From the NCBI GenBank assembly GCA_963575745.1, contig CAUYUJ010014171.1:486186-550185 (forward strand): a DNA stretch of 64,000 nt, in the 5' to 3' direction. This DNA comes from Prorocentrum cordatum. Lineage: Eukaryota; Sar; Dinophyceae; Prorocentrales; Prorocentraceae. Position 1 is the first letter of the stretch, and each line of letters starts with the position of its first letter. A program made the position numbers and the translations under genes. Of the stretch, positions 53,631 to 64,000 are shown piece by piece. Below the pieces are notes generated by a model. It had not been told where the DNA came from. It worked only from the letters and a program-made list of their open reading frames with translations, and did no database searches.

Positions 53631-55140
53631 CGGAGGGCTTCTGAAAAGCCCCGCCGCCTTTTGAGAAGGCTTGTCCCCTCTCGCTTCCACTTTCGGCGCG
53701 CCGCCGACTGGAGGAGGGGGGGTGGGCGGAGGAGGGCGTCCGATGCCGAGGCGTCGACGTCCTCGACTACTGGGTCGACGGCGCCTGGGACGTCGACGGC
53801 CTTCGGGACGACGTGGAGGTGTGGCGATCGGGCCCGCCAGGCTCCTTCTTTGGTTGTTGCCGAAGAGACTGATTTTACACTCTTTCTCCATCTTTCCTCC
53901 TTCCTCCTCACTCCCTTCCTCCCTCCTTCCTCCCGTCTCGTCTCGCGGTTCGCAGCCCGCCGTCCACGCTCGTCTTCCCTCCCCCTCTCGCCCCTTCGTC
54001 TGTCCAGCTGCCTGCCTCCCCCCTTCATCAGCTTCTCTTCTCTCATCCGCCCTCAATAATTTCCTTTCTGTCTCTCCTTATCCCTATCCTCCTCCTCCTC
54101 CTCCTCCTCCTCCTCCTCCTCCTCCTCTTGAAAGAAGGAAACACTATTTTGCCTGGGCTTGAGGCTCAAGCGCTGCGGACATGCTAACTGATGCTACATG
54201 CTCATGCTGTGCTCTACCATCTGCCTGTCGTCTAACACGCCCCCTCAGGTCTTAGCCTGTGGGGAAGAGATGTTTGCTTGGCTATGTCCCGTCAGAGCAC
54301 TGCTTGGGCTCGCCCTTGGGAGACACCCCAAATATCAGAAAATCGCATTCGTTAAAACGCGAAAAATGGCCAGAACAGAACAATATGATGATACATAATG
54401 TGCGATCGCGAATCCAATTCCGTTTGGACAATGGCGTCTCTGTTTGGGCTCATGCAGCATCTTCCGTTTAGCGTGTCATTTCTGGCTGATCTGTTTCATA
54501 CGGCTTGCCACCGTTTCTAGCACCTGCCGGAGACTCTCCATCTTTGTGAGACTTCCGATGTCATGGAGCACGTCGCGCAGAATCTCGTTCTCTGCGTCTC
54601 CTGACGATTTGACTCCTCTTCATCACTGGCCGGGGACGGCTCGCGCCCACTGGCTTTCGCCGCCTTTGACTTCTGCGACGGCGAACGAGACCGCGTACGC
54701 GTAGGGCTGACGCTTGTCAAGCGTTTCCCGCCGACCTTCCTGGCTACCGCTGCTTCGGTGCGGGGTTCCGCCGGTGGCGGCGGCGATGCCAGAGTAGTGG
54801 CCCATGCCTCTTTCGGCGGCACCGGTCTGTACGGCCATCGCACGTCTGATGAATAGTGTACCACGACGCTGCTCGCCAGCTGCTTTGCGGCAGCCTCGTC
54901 CATCTTATGGATCGGTGCGTTTTTGTTTCAAGTGACGGACTTATCTCTTCGACAGAACATCTTTCGTTTGCTGCTCTGTGTGCATATGTTTCCAGAAAGT
55001 TTCGACACACTGCCTGTCTTTCTGTGGGCACTGCGCGGAGAATGTATGCCATCTGCACGTGGCTTGCAAGAGGCATTGTACTTATGGACGGTACGCTGAG
55101 GTGCAACAATTTCAATCATGCTCTTGGTCCGAGATGGCGA
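53631..55140. other. Pyrimidine-rich and mixed sequence, no firm gene
   Basis: 53870-54060 is CT-rich, with (TCC)n at 54087-54127. The minus frame 54903-54517 (128 codons) has a basic Ser-Arg patch (TRTRSRSPSQKSK) like nuclear localisation or RS sequences and a Cys pair near its end, but no recognisable domain. It lies just downstream of the minus-strand copia element. Confidence 0.4.
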
Positions 55141-55154
55141 CGGATCTTCACAAG

Positions 55155-56315
55155 AAACCGATGAGACCCTTCAGGTACTCAAGGCTTGTTTGTCCAACAA
55201 CTTCGTGCCTATGTCCGAATAGTTTTCGCTACTACGTACTTTGGCAAGCTGAATCAAACCTTTGCGCAAGAGTTGCTGTACGTGCAGATACTTTCAATGT
55301 ATCTACGTGTTTCAGTTTGCCTAGTCCGAGCCTGGCGGCAATCGACCTGCCAGCACTCGAATCTGACCGAACTCGAACGGTCACCTGGAGACCTAGTTTG
55401 TTTAGGATGCTTCGTGCTAGAAGTCCTTCAGCGGCTCCTGAAACGATTGCGTACAATTCAGCTTCGCCTGAGCTCTGTGCCATCACACTTTGTGTCCGGC
55501 TCTACGTGCACAAGAGACATTCACCCCAATGCACAACTCCTGCGCTGGTTGATTTTCGCGTTAGCGGGCATCTGGCTCAATCAGAATTGTCATAAACAGT
55601 TGCATCAGGAGATCTATTGGAATTTCTTGGTGAAGGTTATTGTTTCGTGTCCCCTGCAGGCAGCGCAACACATGTTTCAGCATACGCATGCCAAAGTGTG
55701 TCGGCTTAGCTAGCTGTCTCGCGCGCTCTTTCACTGCATACTGTATGTCTGCTCCCTCGCTACATACGAACTGGCATTTTACTACCACGCACCTGTATTG
55801 ATGATGCTGTTGTTTGTTCAAGTATTCAAACTCCTCACCAACAGCTCCAGGCACAGCGTTTTCCGTATCATCTCGTGTCTCTGCCATAGGCAAACATTTT
55901 CTCAAACCTAACACACCCGGATATTCATCTACATGTTTTGGATACGGGCTCACTTGGATGCCATATTCTTCTCGCAGGTCATACCTGCCAAGGTATTTGG
56001 TAACTATTGTTTCATTGAGTCTTTCGCCTCGCCTCACGAGAACATGCTTTTCGGGATCGGTGAAAACCTGAGTCACATTCTTATCTGGGCCGACGACAAT
56101 CGGATCATCGACTTGGATGCTCACGTACATTTTAGACTATGCGTTCCGAAACAGCAACGGATCATTGAGACAACGTTTGGAAATCCTAAAAATCTTGGGG
56201 GGCTTTTCGGAGACCGTTCATCGCCTTACGCAAATCGCACGCCCAGCCTGGATACTTAGATCTCCAGGGCTCCGGTGGACAACAATACACGGCCTCATCC
56301 GTGTTCTCCGCACGC
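55155..56315 (-). pseudogene. Copia RT (second part) and RNase H
   Basis: Frame 56315-56186 reads DEAVYCCPPEPW, then WACDLRKAMNGLRKAPQDF ('W.l.kALYGLrkAp..f'). Frame 56130-55561 has VSIQVDDPIVVGP (the 'VDD' catalytic motif), then TKYLGRYDLREEYGIQV and a long helical part ending with LKHVLRCLQGT. Frame 55486-55232 has MMAQSSGEAELYAIVSGAAE and SDSSAGRSIAARLGLGKLKH, the copia RNase H with catalytic Glu and Asp. A last piece (about 55220-55155) reads NYSDIGTKLLDKQ. Three frame changes and an internal stop separate these blocks. The catalytic residues themselves are mostly kept, so decay is moderate. Confidence 0.85.
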
Positions 56316-56318
56316 ATG

Positions 56319-57940
56319 GAGCCCGTTTCTTTATTGCTTGGGGTATGACGGGCGTCATGGACCCCGCTCCCCCCCCCCACGACGTAACGCTCCCCCCCCA
56401 ATGCGCTCCAGGCACTGCCGCCGTGCGCAATGCGATCCGCGTAGGTGTCCGCACAGGACCGCATAGGAGTCTCGTCCGCAGTCGTCGTCGTCGTCGTCGT
56501 CGTCATCGTCGTCATCGACCTCGTCGTCGTCGTCGTCGTCGTCGCTCATCGTCGTCGCTCATCGTCGTCGCTCGTGGCTCGTCGTTCGTCACTCATCGTC
56601 GTCGTGCGCGCGGACGCGGCTGGAGCCTGCTTATTATTCCGGGCCGATAACGGCAATCATTTGGGGGGGGCGCAGGGGGTCGATGACGTCACGGTTCGCG
56701 CCGGCGGCGTCTGGGAATGCTTGGGAATGACGGAGGATGGGCAGCACCAGCATGTGGGTGGCGATCTGCACCGCAATGCTTGTGTACACCACAGTGCCTG
56801 CGTGCGCCACAGCGCATGTGTACACCACACCGCCTGTGTACACCACAGCAGCCGCGTGCCACCGTTCCTGCGGGCACAACAGCTCTTGTGTACACCACAG
56901 CGCCTGCGTACACCACATCAGCCGTCTGCAACACAGCACCAGTGTACACCACAATGCTTGCGTGCATTGCAGCGTCTATGTACACCACGGCGCCTGTGTG
57001 CACCACAGCAACCGTGTGCAGCACAGCAGCTTTGTTGTTTTAGAATGTTAGAAGAAATCCTTATGACAAAGTGGAGCTCTTGTGGATTCCAGAGAATGCA
57101 ATATAAACGAATCCTTATGGACAAAGGAGCGCCAGTGGAATCTACGAGTCCTCCCGAGTCCGCCCGCATCACCCTATCTTCTCCCATTTGCGTCCAGGAG
57201 GCTCCACCTAAATTGGCCGTCCGAGAACCAAGCGGACCGATTCAATCGACCATTCTGCGGTGCACGCTGAGATGCGCACGTGCGCTGTAGCGCCAACCCG
57301 CACGACAGGGGGTAGGAAGGAGGAGGAAGAGAAGGAGGTGGAAGTGGAGGAGGATGGAAAATAGAAAAACGTTGCATTCGATTATCATCACTTTCTTGGT
57401 GTGCCGTCTACTTGTCCGCAGCAGATCCTCACGTACATGCTCCTTCTGTCTTATGCACGCAGGCACTGTTTTGTACACCAGCGTTGCGTTGCACGCGGAT
57501 GCTGTGGTGTAGACAGGCGCTGTGGCGTGCACAGGCGCTGCGGTGCACGCAAGCATTGTGTTGTACACAGGCGCTGTATTGCACGTGGTTGCTGCGGTGT
57601 ACACATGTACACCAGCGCTGTAGTGTACGCAAGCACACTCTGGTGTACCCAGGCGCTGCGTTGCACCACGCCGTTGTTGCGGTGTACGCAGGCGCTGTGG
57701 TGTACACGCGCGCTGTGGTGCACGCGAGCGCTGTGGTGTACACAGGCGCAGTGGGGCAGATCGCCACCTACATGCTGCTCGCGTCGTCGTCGTCGACGTC
57801 GTTGTCGCTCGTCGCTCGTCGCGTCGTGCGCGCGGGCGCGGCTGTGGTGCCAGAGCCACACGGCGGGGGGGCGTTACGTCATCCCCTCCTCCGCCCCCCC
57901 CCAAGACGTCCGTCATCGCCGGACATAAAGAAACGCGCTC
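56319..57940. mobile_element. Foldback-like insertion with inverted minisatellite arms
   Basis: The ends GAGCCCGTTTCTTTAT (56319-56334) and ATAAAGAAACGCGCTC (57925-57940) are inverted copies. Further in, TGACGGGCGTC and GACGTAACGC match the reverse complement of the right side, so imperfect terminal repeats extend about 90 bp. Inside, a minisatellite of about 20 bp reads TGTGTACACCACAGCGCCTG on the left arm (56745-57020) and is inverted on the right (57470-57760). A conserved GGTGGCGATCTGC block marks the outer edge of each arm. The middle (57025-57460) is unique. Joining the outer flanks restores copia RT almost exactly (…SCAF / DEAVYCCPPEPW…). ATG on both sides could be a 3-bp target duplication. 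Confidence 0.75.
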
Positions 57941-58499
57941 ATGAAAGCACAACTGAAATCACCAATTTGCACAGCGAAATGTATGACCATGGCGATGCCA
58001 AGGAGTATCTTTAAACCTACTGGTGTTGGAGTGGTGGCAAATACATCTTTGCGCTCGCTGTCAAACTTACAATCTTTGGCTACCAGACGGGATCTTACTT
58101 CATCGCCGCGCATTTTGTGAAGCCACCGCGTGTCAATCGGTTTTGTCGCGGCTTCGCTCTCCTTACACCACCAGAACAGTGCAACATCTCACCGTTCGTG
58201 CCTTCCTGCACCATTTGTTTCGGAAGCCCGTCGATCAAATCGTGATGTCTATCACAATGTTCGACCAGATCTTCTGGTTTGTCATAAAACTCATACAACG
58301 TCGGCCCTTTTCCTCGCACAAATCCGTCTTCCCTGATGTCGAAAATCGAACGGATGGCTGCCATCGTTGATGCTCCAGGGGCGTCTGGGTGCTCCCCCTC
58401 AGGCTTCCGTTTCTCGCCTGGTGCGGGTGTCGAGTTTTCAATTTGTTTCTGAAGTCTGTCAGTCGAACTGTCCGGGGGCCGTTTCGATGAAATTCGCAC
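57941..58499 (-). pseudogene. Copia linker and N-terminal part of RT
   Basis: Frame 58499-58095 is a charged linker ending near the RT domain. Frame 58113-57913 reads RGDEVRSRLVAKDCKFDSER, then DVFATTPTPVGLKILLGIAM and GDFSCAF, the first copia RT block with motif A (D.S.AF). The coding sense stops at about 57941, where the inverted-repeat insertion begins, and resumes at 56315. Confidence 0.85.
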
Positions 58500-58796
58500 T
58501 CTCTGGGCTAAATCCTCAGCAGCATTGTTGGCCTGCTGCTGTTACTGTGGTGGTGGTGGCGCGCCAGTTGTTTGTCGTTTTTGTTGGCGTTTGTTTTCCC
58601 ATTGTTGTCTGCGCCTTTTACACTCTGCCGAATGGGTGTTCCCATGGGCACCGCTGTGGCGCGCACGGCAACCCGGAGTTTTCCCGCACGCCTGCTAGAA
58701 CTGTTTCAATTTCCGCTCGCGTTCCGTCGCACCCTGTTCGACCAGCGGCGCTGGTGGAGATGGATGACTTGGCGCCGTTTCGGTTGGTTCCTCTGT

Positions 58797-59766
58797 TCAT
58801 TTGATGTCCCAGGGAACACCCTGGACCTTTTTGATGAGATTCGGATCGCACTTCGCCGTCCGTTCGCGTCGGCGCAAACATCTTGCTTGGACCACGCCCT
58901 GTGCTGTTGCAACCATGTGTTCATCGTTTCCTGCCGACTTGCCCACCCACATTCCTGATACCCACTGGGGCTCCATTTTGTGGACAATGGGACCAGGCAG
59001 GCGGACAGATACGCATTCACCGAATTTGACGATTGCCTCATGGCATGCGTGACTTTTCACGCGCTCGAACGAGGTTTTGCCATCTGTGTGTTCTGATATC
59101 TCGTCCACGTCCAATCGCAGTGTCTGATGAACCATGGGACTAGGGCTGACGGGTTTGAAAGCGTCATGTCGTAATGCGACTCTAGAGCTAGACGACCCGT
59201 CCGGACCAATGTTTCGACTGATTAGTGGAATCGTTCGATGCATCCATTCGACTGTTACGATCCTATTGGGGTTTGCTAGAGACGAGTTTTCCCAGCTCGT
59301 TTTGCGCTCACCGCCCTAGCAACATCTACGATCGACGACTCGCTGTCTGTTTGTATCGTGCTTTCCCCTGCCAGGCCGGCGTGTTCGAGATGGCGACACA
59401 CAAACCCTACTGCGTGCGAGTCCGATGCTCCCTTGCATCTTACCTGCGTGCATGCGCCGTTTCCGGTTTTGACGTCTACTACTGACAAGCAAGTTATCAC
59501 GTTTGCGTTTTGTTTGGTTTTCAAAAAAGATAATCCGTTTGCACCAGTGGGAGCCCACGGTCGTCGCGAGACTCTTGTTTCGGATGTGGGGAATCTTTCG
59601 CACGACCGTGCACGCAAAACCAACGCCAATCCCGGAACGGAATGTTGGTCAATTTGTGTTCATCTCGTTCTGCTTTGCTGGGAGTGGATAGTGCGTTGTG
59701 CGTTTGGTCCATGGCCTTCCTCGTCCACGCCAGTTTCATTATGTGGTGCGTCGGGTTTTGTAGCAA
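58797..59766 (-). pseudogene. Copia integrase
   Basis: Frame 59766-59521 has HKLTNIPFRDWRWFCVHGRA and DSPHPKQ, the His/Cys zinc motif before copia integrase with a Cys position disturbed (WRWFC). Frame 59629-59276 carries the catalytic core: VVDVKTG (first Asp) and IQTDSESS (second Asp with the following Glu). Frame 59243-58797 has IVKFGECVSVRLPGPIVHKM, then WVSGMWVGKSAGNDEHMVAT and VVQARCLRRR, the C-terminal part found in all copia integrases ('G.wlGk...sdEh...T..Gv..aR..rR'). Integrase joins element cDNA to host DNA. Frame changes between the pieces make it non-functional. Confidence 0.85.
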
Positions 59767-59990
59767 ACTCCGCGATCATCCTCACAACCTGTCCGTCTAT
59801 CCACTTGAGTGTGTTGCAGCTGCTGTTCTGGATCGTTCAGGCTGTGCCATGTTACGCGTTGCTCGACCGACTTCCATGCAGAATCACCCTGCACCAACAC
59901 ACACGTCGATCTGATGTCAAATCGATCGCTGTTTGACGGGATTTGCAACTTCACGGGGCTCTCGCACACGACATACAATTTATCTTCTTT

Positions 59991-60248
59991 CTCGTAGCTC
60001 CCAGCCGGGTTATTTTGAACGAGAGGTTGTGCCAGGCGCGAGGACGACGACGACGATGAGGTCGTTTGGCTTCTGCGCGCAGCCGTGCGTTTCACAAACG
60101 CTGTGACTAGGAGCCCAGGGGCATGCAAGACAAGTTCGGGATTTCTGCAGGAATCCAGAGACCCCCAGCAGGTTTGCTGTAAGAGAGTCTGTACGTCGAC
60201 GTTCGGGCTCAACTCATCAAGGCAAGCGTCCGAAGAAAAGATCTCGCC
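59991..60248. other. Spacer between two head-to-head copia elements
   Basis: About 260 bp between the minus-strand and plus-strand copia coding regions, possibly leader or LTR sequence of one or both. No inverted or direct terminal repeat could be matched by eye. Confidence 0.35.
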
Positions 60249-60548
60249 ATGGTAGCGGAGCCGTGGTCCCGTCCCTCCCAGTCTACGGGGTCGGGTTCCG
60301 CGGCTCCCGCTCCCGCCGGCGGCGCGGAGAGCCCCAGCAGCCTGGGGCGGCCCGCCGGCGCGGGAACCGCAGCGGGGCCGGCCGGGTCCAGCGGAGGCAG
60401 CGGCGACGAGTGGGAGGTCTTCGAGGTCCACCGAGGCTGGAGGAGAGTGGCGCGGTCGCTGCGCAAGCTGACCAGGCTCAGGAGGACCTGGGCGGCGCTG
60501 GGCCAGCACCTGATGGATGTCACGAAGCTGCGAGCGAACCGCCGCTAG
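60249..60548 (+). CDS. Small ORF immediately upstream of copia gag
   Basis: 99 codons from ATG (context CGCCATGG) to TAG at 60546-60548; the gag ATG follows at 60550, one base after the stop. The protein is Ser/Gly/Ala-rich and then helical and basic (VHRGWRRVARSLRKLTRLRR), with no known domain. It could be an upstream ORF of the element's leader, the true N-terminal part of gag after a frameshift, or chance. The one-base spacing would allow termination-reinitiation. Confidence 0.4.
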   Translation: MVAEPWSRPSQSTGSGSAAPAPAGGAESPSSLGRPAGAGTAAGPAGSSGGSGDEWEVFEVHRGWRRVARSLRKLTRLRRTWAALGQHLMDVTKLRANRR

Positions 60549-60549
60549 G

Positions 60550-63012
60550 ATGGCGGAGGAGCGCATGCTCGCTCTAGAGCAGCAGATGCTAGCGATGGTT
60601 CAGGAGCTGCAGAACCGCCAGCAGAGGGATGATGATCTCACGGCCGAGGTGCAGCGGCTCGGCCGTGCGGCCGAGGCTAGACCACGGGTGGAGGGACCTG
60701 TGCTGCAGCCTCGAGCTGAGTCGCTCGTGGACGCTCGTGCGCTGGGCAAGCCAGATGTGTTCACGGGCGAGGAGCACAAGTGGAACGATTGGAAGGTGAT
60801 CTTCAGGGCGTACTGTGGCGTTGTGAACGCTGACTTGCTGGCAGGGATGCGGCCGGCAGAGAGTGCTGACGAGGCCTCAGTCCAGATCGACGATTTCATC
60901 GAGGAGAATATGAGGCAGGCCTCGCAGCAGCTGTATTACATCTTGCTCCTCCTCTGCCGGCAGCACCCTCTGACGACGATCGTGAACGCTGGCGAGAATG
61001 AGGGCATCCAGGCTTGGCGCAAGCTGGTCGAGTACTATGAATCGAATGCGAGGTCCCGCGTCGCGGGGCAGCTGCTGAATCTCCTGACCTTCGCGTTCAC
61101 GGGCGATGTCGAGGACCGGCCGGCGCTGTTCGAGCGAGAGCTCCCCAGGTGCGAGCAGAGGAGCGGCGAGGCCATCACGGCCTCCATGAGGATCGGCATC
61201 GTCCTTCGGCAGCTCGAGGAAGGCCCTCTACGCCAGCACCTCTTGCTCAATGCGACCAGGCTGGTGGAGTGGCAGGATTTCCGACGTGAGGTCACCGATG
61301 TCCGCCGTGCCCAGAGCGCCATCGCCCCGGTGCCCGTGCCCATGGATCTGAGTGCGTTCACCAAGGGTGACGGCAAGGGTAAGTCCAGGGGCGACGGCAA
61401 GGGCAAGTCCAAGTCTGGTGGCAAGGGCAAGAGCAAGGGCGACAGCAAGGGCAAGTCCAAGTCCGACGGCAAGGGCAAGACCGGCAGCAAGACGCATGGC
61501 CAGCAGCTTGGGCCCCTCTGCTGGGGCTGCGGCGGTCGCGGCCGCACCCAGCGCGAATGCCCGAGCAAGCGCAGGGGGGCGTCGGCGATCATGGAGCAGA
61601 CGCTGGCTCGCATCAACGCCTCCCGGTCGACGAGCGCGACTGCGCCATCGGCGGTCAGCTCTATCTCGACGGCTGCGACTACGAGGCTGAGTCCGGCGAC
61701 GGCGATGTCCGGCGCGAGCTCTCGGCAGGTCGCCGCGCTCTACCTGGGCGACGCGGACGAGCAGGCCAGCTACCCGTTCGCGAACTTCCACTCCTTCATC
61801 ATCTACGACCCGGGGCCGGACGAGGCGGACGTGGTCGACTCTGCGATCGGCGCGGCCCTGGACCTGAACATGATCCACGGCAACTCGCATGCGGAGGAGG
61901 TCGAGCTCAACGGCATCTTGCGTGTGGGCATCGACTCGTGTGCGGCGGCCTCGGTGCTGCCGCGTGGCTCGTGCGCGGACAACCCGGTGCGCGAGGGTGG
62001 CCGGGCGATCTCGTACAAGACCGCCTCCGGCCACTACGTGAACGACGAGGGCGAGAGGCTCCTCGTGGGGGCGATGCCTGGGGTATCCCAGGCACGCGCT
62101 GCCAAGTTCAGGGTGGCGGACGCCAGCAAGCCGTTGCTGAGCGTCGCGGAGATGGTCGACTCGGGCCATCGGCTCGTCTTCGACTCGGAGGGCGGGCAGG
62201 ACATTAGCTACGCGCATCGCAAGACCAGCGGAGACGTCGTCAAGTTCTGCCGCAGGAACAACGTCTACGAGATGGACATGCACGTTGACCCGCACGTACC
62301 GGAGGTCTGCACGGTCGAGGCGGCAGGCCACGAGCCTTCCGAGGGCGAGGCCGGCCAGCCAGGCGCGGCCCACGAGGAGGTCGCGGAGGGCCCGCCGGCA
62401 CGGCCGGCGAGGGGGCCCGCGGCGCCGACGGCGGCCGAGCGAGCCGCGCATGAGGTGCTGCGCGAGCCCTACAGGGCATGGCGCCGGGAGTGCGTCTCCG
62501 GCAGGGGCCTGTCCGCAGGCCGTCAGACGAAGGACCACCAAGAGTCGGCGCTCGTGGTGGTTGGCATCGACTACGGCTACCTCGGTGAACGAGAGGACGC
62601 CACTCCGCTGCTGATCGGGAAGGATTCGAAGCAGCGTTGGTTCCACGCGTCGGTGGTTCCATCCAAGGGGGCGCAGCATCCCTGGCCGGCGAAGTCATGG
62701 TCCAGGAGGCTGGCATTGGCTGGCCACAAGCGCTTCGTCTTCCGCTCGGACGGCGAGGCGCCGCTCGTCGCCCTGAAGACCCGCATCGGGGCCAAGCTCA
62801 AGGAGGAGCACGGCGTCGAGGCGGTGCCCGAGGAGAGCGCGGTCGGCGACACTCAGGGCAACGGCCTTGCCGAGCACGCGGCGCGCGAGGTCGAGGCCAA
62901 GGCTAGGGCGGCGCGGGCGCAGGTGGGCGACCTCCACGGCGTGAGCATTAATTGGCATCGAGCACCCGGTGACCCCGTGGGCAGGCGGGGCGCGGGCGGC
63001 CGCGCGGCTTAG
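60550..63012 (+). pseudogene. Copia gag-protease-integrase polyprotein
   Basis: An 820-codon frame. Residues 1-40 are a Gln-rich coiled coil. About 65-255 are a gag domain (KPDVFTGEEHKWNDWKVIF ... EYYESNARSRVAGQLLNLL ... typical 'f.g....w..W' start). About 265-315 are Lys/Gly repeats (GKGKS). A zinc knuckle CWGCGGRGRTQREC at about 323 has the His replaced by Arg. The protease motif VGIDSCAAASVL is at about 458 ('DSGA' with Gly to Cys). The integrase core has Asp in VVVGIDYGY (about 672), Asp in FRSDGEA (about 733) and Glu in NGLAEHAA (about 773). After about 62960 sense moves to another frame. Altered knuckle and protease residues plus the shift suggest an inactive copy, though it is the best preserved in the window. 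Confidence 0.85.
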
Positions 63013-64000
63013 GAGTTTCGGCACGGCCGCCCCTTGAACAAGGACCTGGCTTGCTTCTCGGAGAAGGGCCTGCACCTCCCAGGGGGCAAGCGCAAGGGCG
63101 GGATCGAAGACAAGTTCCTCGCTGGGCTCTATCTGGGGCCCGCGCTTCGGACGGACGAGGTCTACATTGGCACGGAGTTGGGCGCGCTGCGGGCCAGGGC
63201 CTTCGCGCGGTTGACGGTCGAGCAGCGGGCTGACAAGGACCTGCTGAACAGCCTCGTGGGGAAGCCGTGGGCGCCGGTGCCGACGGACTTGGCGGTGGGC
63301 GAAGTGCTGGTGACCATCGAGATCCGAGCGCTGGTGCCGGCGCCGGTCGCGCTTGTGGGCGGACCTCTGGCGCCCATCCCCGAGGCTGAGGACCTCCCGC
63401 CCTGGGCCCCCCGAGTCGGGCGGCCACCGGCAGGGCCGCGGGCCGTCTACATCAGGAAGGACGTCGAGATCGCGAAGTGCGGGATCTCCCTGGGCTGCCA
63501 CGGCTGCGCCGCGATCCTCAGCGGCGCCAGGGCGCGCGCTCACTCAGCAGAGCGCCGCGCTCGGATCGAGCAGGCGATGCAGGGCGACGAGGAGGCGAAG
63601 CAGAGGCTCGAGGACGCCCGTGAGCAGGAGCGGCATCGCACTGACGTCGCCGGGCCTGTCTACCAAGAGGGCGGCTGGTCCGGCAGTGGCGGTCCAGCCC
63701 CAGCTCAGCAGGCGCCGCCAGCACCTGAGGCCGCGGCGGTGGCTGACGCGGCGATGGCTCCGGCACCCCGCGACCCAGGCGACGACGACATGCAGGAGGA
63801 GATCAGCGCCCTCCTGCCATGCTCCCCCTCGGCTACAGCGGGCGCAAGGCCGACGTGATGGAGGTCTTCTGCCCGAATAGGCTTGTGGGCTTTGCCCCGC
63901 TCTTCGGTCTGGTCCATGGCGGCTCGTTCGACTTGAGGGTTGGCTGGGACCTGACCGACCGCCAGCAGCAGCGACAGTGCCGGGAGCTGGTCGAGCACTA
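63013..64000 (+). pseudogene. Copia integrase C-terminus and start of RT, cut by the window end
   Basis: Frame 63034-63858 begins KDLACFSEKGLHLPGGKRKG, then DKFLAGLYLGPALRTDEVYI and VEQRADKDLLNSLVGKPW, the copia integrase C-terminal part. After a Pro-rich linker come YIRKDVEIAKCGISLGCHGC and HSAERRARIEQAM, a Cys-containing segment I know from dinoflagellate copia proteins. Near 63820 sense shifts to the frame that reads SGRKADVMEVFCPNRLVGFA and DLRVGWDLTD, the region before RT, and continues past 64000. RT and RNase H therefore lie outside the window. Confidence 0.8.

Larger units (their letters stand above)
55155..59990 (-). mobile_element. Copia-type retrotransposon, split by a foldback-like insertion
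   Basis: Minus strand, in order: a zinc-binding pre-integrase motif (59766-59521), integrase core (59629-59276), integrase C-terminal part (59243-58797), linker (58499-58095), RT start (58113-57941), a 1.6-kb insertion, RT continuation (56315-55561), and RNase H to the 'TK.L' end (55486-55155). This is the Ty1/copia order. Base composition is clearly lower in GC than the surroundings, which suggests a different age or origin. There are six or more frame changes. LTRs were not recognised; gag/protease upstream of 59800 is unclear. Confidence 0.85.

Noticed and set aside
54155-54170. GAGGCTCAAG as another leader relic
   Set aside because: Only GGCTCAAG matches, and it is part of the palindrome-like GCTTGAGGCTCAAGC.

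Overview
The window looks like nuclear DNA of a dinoflagellate. The reasons are: GC-rich, gene-poor sequence full of degenerate trinucleotide repeats; several copia-type and LINE-type retroelements of the kinds that crowd dinoflagellate genomes; and three stacked copies of the 3' end of the dinoflagellate spliced leader (TTGGCTCAAG) just upstream of an open reading frame at 33864. I cannot name the species. No rRNA or tRNA gene was recognised by eye. Almost all coding sequence is decayed, with reading frames broken by stops and shifts, so most 'genes' below are retroelement pseudogenes pieced together across frames.

Layout. 1-9.0 kb: GC-rich repeats and a minus-strand LINE (2.3-6.0 kb) lying between two long GAT tracts. 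9.4-10.9 kb: a cluster of unrelated tandem arrays (16, 152, 10 and about 53 bp units). 12.7-17.1 kb: a second minus-strand LINE whose downstream part carries a 'PPCETWS' DNA-methyltransferase-like domain, interrupted by a small unit with direct repeats. 18.1-19.2 kb: a 183-bp inverted-repeat element and a small, intact, probably N-myristoylated protein gene. 20-27 kb: GTC/CAG repeats, a minus-strand tyrosine recombinase pseudogene and an unrecognised plus-strand protein. 27.5-29.1 kb: a minus-strand copia RT/RNase H remnant. 29.1-33.6 kb: GC-rich repeats and the tail of a retroelement protein.

33.7-48.4 kb is the most interesting part. An ORF preceded by spliced-leader relics is followed by a plus-strand stretch encoding a His/Asp/Gln-rich protein, a full 76-residue ubiquitin (cut after codon 62 by a 736-bp insertion of two tandem units) and a LINE ORF1-like region. 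An APE-type endonuclease, a reverse transcriptase and a zinc-finger tail come next. The tail is tandemly duplicated (1465-bp unit) and runs into a 24-bp PT-rich minisatellite.

49-54 kb: minisatellites, a 99-bp satellite on both sides of a LINE RNase H fragment, and pyrimidine tracts. 55.1-60.0 kb: a minus-strand copia element whose RT is split by a roughly 1.6-kb inverted-repeat (foldback-like) insertion. 60.2-64.0 kb: a plus-strand copia gag-pol in head-to-head orientation that runs off the end of the window. The genes do not form a pathway. They record repeated waves of retrotransposition, tandem duplication and decay.
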